A stretch of 64,000 nt of DNA. Source: Toxotes chatareus (taxonomy: Eukaryota; Chordata; Actinopteri; Toxotidae). Below are positions 55,799-64,000 of this stretch, in pieces. The stretch covers positions 1 to 64,000 of the forward strand of contig JAFBJY010001397.1 in NCBI GenBank assembly GCA_016801885.1, written 5' to 3'. Made by a program: the position numbers and the translations under genes. Under the pieces are notes generated by a model, which made no database searches, was not told the origin of the DNA, and saw only the letters and a list, made by a program, of their open reading frames with translations. Positions within the stretch are counted from its first letter, which is position 1; the number at the start of each line of letters is the position of its first letter.

Positions 55799-58339
55799 TC
55801 CTACAGGACAGACATTTTGTTCTTCGGTCCAAGAACTCTGGCAGAAAGTTTTCCGCCATCCATTTGCAGGAGCACTTTCTGAATGAACTCGTAGTAGTAT
55901 TTCAGCTCCTTGGGGTAAGACAAGTTCAGTGCATAAATGATTCCTAGCATCAATGCACAAGCTTGGGCTGCAGAGCCAAGGATGTCAGTCCAGGATGATC
56001 ACTCCCTCTACAAAAATGCCAATGTTATCATAATGTCCAGGTTCTCCACCTTCCTTGTTGATGACATATATGCCCATGGAGGACCTCTGCATGTCTCTGT
56101 TGATATCTTCTCCTGTGATGTCCTGCCAAACAAAATTGAGGATAAGAATAAGAACAATAATATGAACATCCATATTGATAAATGATGAACTGCTGTACAT
56201 ACACTGCATGCTCTACCTGTGTCTTTGCTTTAAAAGAAAAGATAATAATGCTGTGTGCTTTATAGCACACTGAGTAACGAAATAAGAAGCCAGAAGAGTT
56301 TAAGATCACAAAATTTTTCAAAGGTGAGGAATTAGAAGCCAACACTGTTGTGAGGGTTGTCATTATGGATGACAGATTATATGTATACTTGACTTACCAT
56401 GTCAATTTGATGAAATTCTGGTGACTGTCAAATCTTTAGAAAATATTTGGCAAGATGTCTTTAGTAAATTTATATTTTAAGTGTAATATGCAATCAATTA
56501 GCTTATATAAAAGTGGTAAGATAAATTCAGATGGATGTTGATTGTCAGTTATTCTGTTCATCTAACTGCCTTAACTGAAATCATTCACTAGTGTTGCTGT
56601 CATTATAGCTGTGTTAAAGCAATTCAAATTACAACAATTTTAAAACGATATATTTATAGTCATTGCAATAGACATCATTCTTCTCTATCCATATCATTCA
56701 GATCCAATTAATTGTTTCAATTTCCCTTTTTCAATGCACTTTTTAAATTTGGCTAATAGAGATCCCCATATGAACTGGTTATGGTCATAAATTTACATGG
56801 CGTCCTACAGAACAATCATGTTATATGTCTGACACACTGCACAGTGTCATACAGAAGTAAATATGGAGGCAGATGTCTGTGTTTATGAATTCACTTATAA
56901 GCTGATCTGCAGTGGAAGCAGCGATAATTATATGAGAAAGCCTTACTTTTAGTATGTGTTTTTGTGGGGCAATGGCTGCCATTTCTCCACAGTGGTCTGT
57001 GTGAATGCTGAGTCAGAGCCAGGAATGATGGGGTTGTGAAGTAAATGGCTTCACACAAATTTACTTAAAAATTCTGATAGTAATATGGTCACATCAATCT
57101 TAATGTGTCTGTTAAGACTGAAGTTACTGTATATACATATACCTTTTGCATGATCTCCAGATGCTTGGCTAGTTTCTGTCCAGAAACACCTCCCTTCTTT
57201 TCGAATACAGATGTCAGCTGAGGTATGCATGCTGTGCCATGAAGGCTGTCTCAAGTGGGGTTGTTGTTATGCGCTGGAATTCAGCATTTATCTGGTATAC
57301 AGAAAAGACATAGACAAAAAGGGTCATTACTGTGGGGATAATTTGTAGCTACTATTCTGCAAAATCTGCAATGTTCCATCCAGTCTTAGTTCTCTTGGAC
57401 ACAAAAAACACTCCAAATGAATGCTAACATTGTCCTGTATCTGATATGTGTACGATATAGAAGAAATTGTTTATCAACACATTCTACATAATGTGAGGAA
57501 GCACACTGTTGGGGGAAAAGTAAACATGCACTCACCTCAGCAATGTGAAAAAGGGCAGGCCACCTGGCTTTAAACTCTCCAGCAGCTGGATTTCCCTGTA
57601 CCACCTCTTTTCTTCTATAGGACAATGTTATTGACATCTTCTCTCGTGCACGTGATGCACTGTTTTCGTTGTGACGCGTCATTTAAAAGTTCCACTCTCA
57701 CTTTCTAGGCTTTCAACTGTTTCTCCAGCAGGGTTTGATTTGCAATAGTTGACTTGAGCCTTTCTGGCTTTCTTTCTCTTTTTGGCTGGAAGGCATTCAT
57801 CACTTGATTTATTTTTTACAACTGGACAGCCAATATTTTGCATTTTTGTCCTATAATTTGCCATTTTATATTTAAGGCTAATCATCCAGCCATAGTAACC
57901 AGTGGCCGATAGCTCTCTCAAACATGAGAATTTTTTGATGAGTGCTGCTGCTACCTCCTCTATTTGATAATTTGGAGGATATGCTGTATATTGGAAAATC
58001 TCCTCAGCTACTCTCTCAAGATCTTGGGCTGCTTGGTGTTGCTGAGGACCAGGATGTGTGAGGAGCATTCTGAGTTGGTGAAGATGAATCCATGCTATTC
58101 AGAGTGTACACCAATTTCAAAGTACCTCTGTCTTGGATGTCCTGAACCGATGTAATGTTCATGAATTCATTATTGAAGTCAGGATCCCTAAACTGAATAC
58201 AAAAGTCTCTTTCAATTCCAAATGCTTCACAAATTATATGGTGTAACTCTGTCAAAGTTGTTGGCAATCCGGAAGGACAATCCAGTCTTCTGAAGTCGTC
58301 GTCCTCAACGATGACTCTCAGTTTCTGATGCTGTGCCAT
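55799..58339 (-). pseudogene. PB1-domain / SAMD3-like spliced gene, broken
   Basis: Starts MAQHQKLRVIVEDDDF at 58,339. The first ~80 residues look like a PB1 fold (FCIQFRDPDFNNEF resembles the acidic loop). Next, after a one-base shift near 58,020, comes EEIFQYTAYPP...LIKKFSCL...GYYGWMISLKYKMANYRTKM, then a Lys-rich segment. Two more frame changes near 57,680 precede RRKEVVQGNPAAGEFKARWP, which ends at a gtgagt donor near 57,541. Further exons: about 57,293-57,142 (INAEFQRITTTPLETAF), 56,125-55,985 (GIYVINKEGG), and to a stop at 55,799 (LNLSYPKELKYYYEF). This matches a multi-copy fish family annotated as SAMD3-like by resemblance; its function is not known to me. At least four frameshifts, so a pseudogene. 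Confidence 0.65.
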
Positions 58340-58677
58340 TCTTCAATCTGATTGTTAAAGCAGACAAAATGTTATCACAGTGAAATTTGGTTATGGTGTT
58401 TTGGTGATTTTTTTTATAAAGCTAGAAAATAGTTAATTTCTATTATGGTAGTTACATGCATTTGAAAACATGCCCAGTTCTATAATAAATGGCATCATGA
58501 GGGTAATTCCTACAAAACAGCATGCTTGAGATGTTAGAAGACTTGATACCTTCCCTCAGAAAATTCTCTTCTATCTTTACTAAAAAGAAAATTAGTCCTC
58601 ATTTACACATTTTAGGCACCCCTCTTGTTGCCATATTTAGTGTATGTACAGTTTGAACTCATGAACATTATCATGAT
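58340..58677. other. Gap between two minus-strand genes
   Basis: About 340 bp, AT-rich, between the end of the transposase-like gene and the start of the PB1/SAMD3-like gene. It could hold the downstream gene's promoter or an intron. No clear TATA box. Confidence 0.4.
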
Positions 58678-60879
58678 CTAACCTTGTATATGTATGAATC
58701 TTTTGAGTGTCACCATTTGCCAGCCTCCAATCCTGTAATCTGCCAAGGGGTACTGGTCTACTAAGGCACCAAGTTGAATGAGACGGACTTGTGATGTGGG
58801 ACATAACTCAAAAGCCCTAAAGTGCTCTCTGTACCAACCATCCAACTCTTTAACAATGAAACTCAAGCTCTTCTCCACCACAACCATCTGAATAACTTCA
58901 GCAAATTCTGGCAAGCCACCACCAGAGCCATGAACAACAATCATACCCTCTCTATACTTCATACCTTTGACAGATGCATTCTTTGTGAGCTGAACATGAG
59001 TAATATCAGGATATTTTAGCTTCAGAGCCTTCTGTACATCCTGATGCAAAACGTCAACAGAAACTGCTGACACAGCTGAGTCAAGCTTGAACTTTCAGTT
59101 GTGGTCGACTCTAAGTGATATGCCATCATAAACTGATGCTTCACTGCCAAGGACAAGAGGATGTTTTAAAAGCACCGTGTGTGACGAACAACGTGCTTAA
59201 AAAAACTGTGCTTTGCCTCAAACCTCAATGTCCACATTCCAACCAGTGGACCAAAAAAGGTGATCATCTGTGCACACATGTTCCACAAAATGGTGTTTTG
59301 GCAACAGCTTTATACCTGGAAACACCTCTTGCAACCTACATCTGTGGTCACAAAGTTTGGCTTCAAGGAAAAAAACTGACTGCGTCGTGTGCACTGGTGC
59401 AACAACTAGTTCAACAATATCTTTGAGGTCCAAAATGACCTGCCAGGCTGGCTCATCTGAAGGTACCAAGTGTCCTACCAAAAATGGAAGCAATCGCAAT
59501 AGACTCCAATTTTCATGAGCATTTCCACCAATACTTCTGCATGAATGTCTTGGGAATAGCATGAGGACGGTTACCCTTGTCAGACCATTTGTAGGGAAAT
59601 TTCTGAATGGACTCATTGAGAGCGTCAAGAGTGAAATACTTTTTTGAAATCAACAAGTTTAGGCACTGTGCCAACTCAACTGGTAATATGCCTTCGAAGA
59701 CATCATGTGCAATGTCTGGGGGATAGCCAGTGCATACATTGAAATGGGAAAGATGAGCAGAGAAAACACATGGCTTTTTCACACCATAACAAGGTTTTCC
59801 ATTGCTCTGTGCTGACCTTACATGCATTTCATGCATCTCTTTGCATCTTAGAGTAAATGTACCTGCACTTACATCCCTCTGCTGAAATTTAGACTTTTTT
59901 GCCACACAAAACCGGCAAATGTATTCGCCTGAAAAACTCTCAATAAATCCAGCAATTCCGTGCACTCCCAAATTGTCTGCTATTACAGACATTATTATTG
60001 CTATTATTATTGTGCCCTTGACAAACTCTCCAAGCCGTGCCACAAAAACACCTTGATTTTCCAAAGCAACAAGATCCTTCAACAACGGCTCTAGGACCTT
60101 TTCATATCCATAACTTTTCACATTTTCAGACCTGCAGAGAATAGCCAAATAAATAGAAGACAACGAAGAATGGCAACCAGGTGGTAAATTGCTGAGATTC
60201 CAATAAACAGCACAGATCTTGTGCTTTTTACGAGATGTGCCAAGTGGATTACAAATCTCGAAATCATCAACATACAAATTCAGCAACACTCGCAACTCAC
60301 ACCCTGACTGAAAACCGTTTTCCTTAAAATATGAACCATCTGGGTAAGACTTATATACTACCTCTTCTCCACTACTCTCTGATATGAGATAATTATCTAG
60401 TGCTTTGTTAAGAATGTGGTCATCAGTGAAAAGCTGCTGCAAAAACTTTAATATTGGAACATATTGCAGTGTTCTTTTATTTTTTCATCCAATATATATT
60501 CTATCAGTTCCACAACTTTGAAATTGTCTTTGTAATATTTCTTGCGCTTGAATGATGTTGCCAAAGAACAGTCTTTACTGATTGACTTATACACTGGATT
60601 AGATGTACACAGAGTAGACGCAAGTTCTTTAATTATTGACTGGTCAACCGGCAAGTTATAACTATTCAGCGTCTCGTGTATAACATTTGTTGTACTACAC
60701 AAAGATGCTGTGCTCAACAAATACTGAAGTTCTTCCAGCAAGTCATCAATTGCAGCACTTGGCACATGAAAAATATTTTCAAGCTTTAAAAACACTGCTA
60801 CTAGTTTTTTTTCTATTATGTCTGGCTGATCCTGTGATACATCTAAATCAAGGTGATCTGTCTGGCTGTCATCACACAA
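58678..60879 (-). pseudogene. Transposase-like protein (possibly CACTA/Tnp2-related), broken
   Basis: A protein of about 700 residues in pieces. The N-terminal part is acidic (MCDDSQTDHLDLDVSQDQPD), with a frame break near 60,450-60,485. The core runs from 60,442 with LLNLYVDDFEICNPLGTSRK, VYWNLSNLPPG, FVKGT...VIADNLGVHGIAGF, ICRFCVAKK and CTGYPPDIAHDVFEG. After a break near 59,525 come KDIVELVVAP and LLPKHHFVEH; after breaks near 59,260 and 59,170 comes a C-terminal block with VHGSGGG...IVKELDGWYREHF ending at 58,678. VDDFE, ADNLG and DIAHDVFEG supply conserved Asp/Glu residues suited to an RNase-H-type transposase, and the NPLG..YWNLSNLPP order recalls CACTA Tnp2. No terminal repeats were found. 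At least four frameshifts. Confidence 0.6.
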
Positions 60880-61064
60880 TTCCTCACAGTTTGAAACACT
60901 CCACTTCCAGCTGAAAAGCTGAAATCCTTAAAATCTACCAAGGAATGCAAATTATGCTTCCGACTTTTGTGCGACTTAAAGGTGCTGTATACATTGGTTT
61001 TGTATTCACAGTCTTTAATAAGCTAGGATAACACTCGTAACACCACAGTGCAGAAGCAGCAAAC

Positions 61065-61079
61065 AGGAAGTGACGCAAT
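61065..61079 (+). promoter_or_regulatory. ETS/CRE-like motif upstream of the transposase-like gene
   Basis: aggaagtgacgcaat, 186 bp upstream of the first ATG at 60,879 (minus strand). Same core as the motifs in the Polinton-like repeats. A regulatory role is inference. Confidence 0.3.
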
Positions 61080-61379
61080 ACATTACCACCACGTTAAAAA
61101 TACAGTTCAATTATGGAAACATAAAATGTATGCCATAAACTGCATTATACCTTATTTGGTGGTATGAGATCAAAATGATCCAAAACTTTAGAACGTCGCT
61201 TATTGGTGGTACTCGCCATGAAACTTGCCAAAATACTCTCTCACTTTCCAAATCTCTATCTCCTCACAACCCCATTTTGAAGCATAATGATGCATCTTAT
61301 ATAGCTGGTATGGCACCAAACCACTCAAATCTGTCAAACCTGTCAAACTGTCATTGGCTCAGAATGCATTGAAACGCCA

Positions 61380-61561
61380 TGAGCCAACAACACACACGGA
61401 AAGACTATGAGCCAATGAAAAGCTTAGAAACATTTTGAAGCAATGAAGCACGATCATGTGACACTGGTGTTTTGATACAAGCTCCGACAGCGTTTCGAAT
61501 CACTCCACTTAAGGAAGAGTGACACAAGCTGCAAAGCCTCGGTATCATTTGCCCATCACTA
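61380..61561 (-). mobile_element. Solo hAT-type end
   Basis: Read on the minus strand from 61,561 it begins tagtgatgggcaaatg, the same start as hAT-2 (tagtgatggg). It is followed by GC-richer sequence with ggctttgcagc and cacatgatc, reminiscent of hAT-1 subterminal DNA. No partner end was found upstream in 55-61 kb, and the inner border is a guess. Confidence 0.45.
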
Positions 61562-61881
61562 GCTGTGACTCTTTCCTCTCTAGCCCCGGCTGCCACAGCC
61601 TCCTGGTGGACTACACCTTCTCAAGAAATCAAAATCAATAATGTCTTCCAGCAGATTACAATAATAACAATATCATAAAACATCTTATTAAATAGAAGTT
61701 CACTTAACCCTTATATTGTGTTAGGGTCAAATTTGACCCGTTTACGATTTAAAATATGTAAAAAGTACCATTTCCTTGATTTTATTTGAACAAGACCCCC
61801 CAACTACACATCACCCCACCCCAGACATTTTGTATCTTTTTTGAAGGTGTGGCATAAACAACTTCTCTGCACACTGGTATC

Positions 61882-61890
61882 TATAAATAA
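61882..61890 (+). promoter_or_regulatory. TATA box of the piggyBac gene
   Basis: tataaataa about 60 bp upstream of the ATG at 61,942 and inside the element. Confidence 0.65.
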
Positions 61891-61941
61891 GGCTCCTATG
61901 AGTTTTTATCAGTTTCATCCTGCCGCAGCATCTATTTCAAA

Positions 61942-63640
61942 ATGAGCAAGAGATTCACTGTTTATGAGGTTGTTGACCATATCTTTGGTCATGAAAGTGA
62001 TAGTGAAGACAGAAGCCAAAGTGACATTGAGGAAGATGTGTCTGAGGATGAGGATGATGTTGAGTATGATCCTGAACAAGAAGACACATCTGATGAAGAG
62101 GAAGGCCCAAATGACGCAGATTCTCAAAAAGAGGTCTTGAATCAAAAAAAGTGACATTTCATGGTCGTCGATCCCTAATGATACGCAAGGCAGAGCATCA
62201 ACTGAGAACATCATCAGAATGACCCCGGGGCCTACTAGATATGCTGTGTCACATGTTCAAGACATCAAGACAGCATTTGAGCTGTTTATTCCACCGTATG
62301 TTGAGAAGATCCTGCTTGAAATGACAAACATTGAAGGGAGAAAGGTGTTTGGCAACAGCTGGATGGAGATCGACAAAACACACCTGGATGCTTACATGGG
62401 GCTGTTGCTTCTTGCTGGTGTGTATAGATCTTGCAATGAGGCTACAGCCAGCTTATGGGATGCTGTGTCAGGCCGGAGTATTTTTCGTGCTACCATGTCG
62501 CTTCAGACCTTTCCTGTGTTGTCAAGAGTTATCCACTTTGACAATCGGGAGACAAGAGCTACTCACCGTGTGAATGACAAACTTGCTCCCATTAGAGCTG
62601 TTTGGAACAAATGGGTGGAGCACTTGCCATACATGTATAATCCAGGCTCAGAGGTTACTGTTGATGAACGGCTAGTTCCTTTCCGAGGCCGCTGTCCCTT
62701 CAGGCAGTATATCCCAAGCAAACCTGGGAAATACGGCATCAAAATCTGGGCAGCATGTGATGCAAGAAACAGCTATGCATTCAACATGCAAATATACACA
62801 GGCAAATCTGCCAGTGGAGTGGCAGAAAAGAATCAGGGCAAGCGGGTGGTCCTTGAAATGACAAAGGGTCTTCAGGGACACAACATAACCTGTGATAACT
62901 TCTTCACATCTTATGCCCTCGGCCAAGAACTGCTGCAGAAAAAGATGACCATGGTGGGAACAGTAAAAAAAAACAAGCCTGAGCTTCCTCTTGCACTTCT
63001 TGGAACAAAGGACAGGGCTCCTCTTTCCTCAAAGTTTGCATTTAAGGAGACAACCACGCTTGTGTCATACTGCCCTAAAAAAAACAAAAATGTCATTGTG
63101 ATGTCCACTCTCCACAAGAATGCTGCTGTGAGCAGCAGAGAGGACAAAAAGCCAGACATGATCCTGGACTACAACAAAAACAAAGGAGGAGTCGACAATT
63201 TAGACAAAGTCACTGCCACGTGCAAAAGGAAGACCAAAAGGTGGCCAATGGCTGTCTTTTACAACATGCTGGATGTCTCTGCATACAATGCATTTGTGGT
63301 GTGGACTGAAATAAATCCCGGATGGAACCTTGGAAAACCCTACAAGAGGCGGCTTTTCCTGGAGGAGCTGGGGAGGTCTCTGGTGAATCCCCACATTGAA
63401 CGGCAGCGGCTGCCCCGAACCCAAGCCTCTGGCAGTTTGGTGAGAGAGCTTCAAGCTACATCCACAGCAGCAACCTACACAAAGAACCAGCCAAAGGATG
63501 CCAGGGGGATCAAGAGAAAGAGGTGCCAGACCTGCCCTGCCAGCAAGGACAGAAAAACCACTACCACTTGCCACACATGTGGGAAACACATCTGTAAGGA
63601 GCACACTAAAACAATCACATTCTGTGATACATGCATGTAA
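61942..63640 (+). pseudogene. piggyBac transposase, one frameshift from intact
   Basis: DDE transposase for TTAA-directed cut-and-paste. The acidic N-terminal region (MSKRFTVYEVVDHIFGHESD..., 61,942-62,154) ends at a TGA right after a 7-A run (62,143-62,149). The downstream frame continues without a gap from that run and is open to 63,640. Catalytic acidic residues in context: TVDERLVPFRGRC, TCDNFFTSYAL and NKGGVDNLDK. The C-terminal Cys/His domain is complete (RCQTCPASKD, CHTCGKHICKEH, FCDTCM). About 560 residues in all, normal for the family. The single A-run length change may be a real mutation or a sequencing error; if an error, the element could be active. Confidence 0.9.
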
Positions 63641-63662
63641 ACACACACACACACACACACAC
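63640..63662 (+). repeat. (CA)n microsatellite after the piggyBac stop codon
   Basis: About 11 CA units starting directly at the stop codon, inside the element. A (GA)n run follows at 63,747-63,766. Confidence 0.93.
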
Positions 63663-63823
63663 ACCTTGTCAATGTTCAGTTTTGAAAATGTTTTTACATG
63701 CAAAAACAGACAAAGTCCATTTTGTCTTTGTTCAGTGTTCAATTTGAGAGAGAGAGAGAGAGAGAAACTAGCTGTTGTTCATGGTTTTTTTCATGTTGTA
63801 TTTGCATTTGCAATTTTGAGCAA

Positions 63824-63829
63824 AATAAA
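63824..63829 (+). terminator. Poly(A) signal of the piggyBac gene
   Basis: aataaa about 185 bp after the stop codon, followed by a GT-rich stretch (gtttggttttgtg) and then the right terminal repeat. Confidence 0.65.
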
Positions 63830-64000
63830 GTTTGGTTTTGTGAAAAAGAAAAGACTTTTTTACCTCTATCCTAACACAAATCTGCACGGGTCGGTTTTGA
63901 CCCGTAACACAACAGATGTCACTATGGTTAATAATATTAAATTTAAAAAAAAAAACACAAGCAATTTATTTTGGTGGTATTTTCTAATATTAATCTATTA

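Larger units (their letters stand above)
61708..63927 (+). mobile_element. piggyBac-type DNA transposon, nearly complete
   Basis: Bounded by TTAA on both sides (61,704-61,707 and 63,928-63,931), the piggyBac target. The left end cccttatattgtgttagggtcaaa and the right end (reverse complement) ccatagtgacatctgttgtgttacgggtcaaa share ttgtgtta-gggtcaaa but differ at the outermost bases. Next to each is a palindrome: gggtcaaatttgaccc at 61,724-61,739 (perfect) and cgggtcggttttgacccg at 63,887-63,904 (imperfect). 2,220 bp, one intronless gene. The youngest-looking element in the window. Confidence 0.9.

Noticed and set aside
62672..63742. Minus-strand open frames over the piggyBac gene
   Set aside because: Shadows of the transposase reading frame.
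13961..63927. A Teratorn-like herpesvirus/piggyBac fusion element
   Set aside because: The piggyBac is a compact element of its own with TTAA on both sides, and no herpesvirus-type gene is seen; the polymerase and ATPase are Polinton-like and lie 39 kb away.
61708..63927. piggyBac mobilising the palindrome
   Set aside because: It lies outside the palindrome with its own boundaries; nothing links it to the arms.

Overview
The window looks like a repeat-dense piece of a ray-finned (teleost) fish nuclear genome. It holds spliced eukaryotic transposon genes, CA/TA microsatellites, L2-like and L1/Tx1-like LINE pieces, hAT and piggyBac DNA transposons and a Polinton/Maverick-like relic. I see no convincing single-copy host gene, no rRNA and no functional tRNA. 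Almost every coding stretch is a decayed mobile-element gene. This assignment comes from sequence features alone; no database was searched.

The dominant structure is a very large, diverged inverted repeat. Bases 1-21,270 reappear in reverse complement at about 30,440-47,837, around a spacer of about 9.2 kb. The left arm is cut by the window start, so the palindrome probably continues outside. Arms differ by a few percent plus large indels. Several transposons sit in one arm only, and the other arm shows the empty site: hAT-1 (285-3,122, left), an L2 tail (4,435-4,938, left), an L2 reverse-transcriptase piece (7,676-9,177, left) and hAT-2 (31,706-34,518, right).

A Polinton-like element (13,961-22,832, genes on the minus strand) straddles the inner edge of the left arm. 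It has imperfect terminal inverted repeats of about 270 bp, a protein-primed-type family B DNA polymerase with apparent 5' introns, an A32/FtsK-like packaging ATPase, and two small basic genes. No integrase, capsid or protease gene was recognised. The duplication breakpoint falls in an intron of its polymerase gene, so the right-arm copy (30,440-39,168) lacks the 5' exons and one terminal repeat. In the right copy, hAT-2 landed inside the polymerase gene and its BED zinc-finger exon lies in the same frame as the polymerase N-terminal region.

Outward of the Polinton relic, each arm carries a damaged gene with DDE-transposase-like features (10,002-11,252 and 41,400-42,172), then several kb of noncoding repeat. 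On the right this leads into a gag/ORF1-like pseudogene (47,953-49,282). Bases 49,310-53,400 hold diverged extra copies of the outer-arm repeat. The spacer holds an L1/Tx1-like fragment, another LINE fragment, hairpin-rich tandem repeats and the longest L2-like copy (26,829-29,548).

Beyond the palindrome lie an L2 tail (53,891-55,128), a probable two-gene mobile unit on the minus strand (transposase-like pseudogene 58,678-60,879 followed by a PB1/SAMD3-like spliced pseudogene 55,799-58,339), a solo hAT end (to 61,561) and a nearly intact piggyBac element (61,708-63,927) with TATA box, poly(A) signal and one apparent frameshift.

Relative order inferred from shared versus private events: Polinton insertion, then a repeat insertion of about 200 bp in its polymerase gene, then the inverted duplication, then arm-specific hAT and L2 insertions and deletions.
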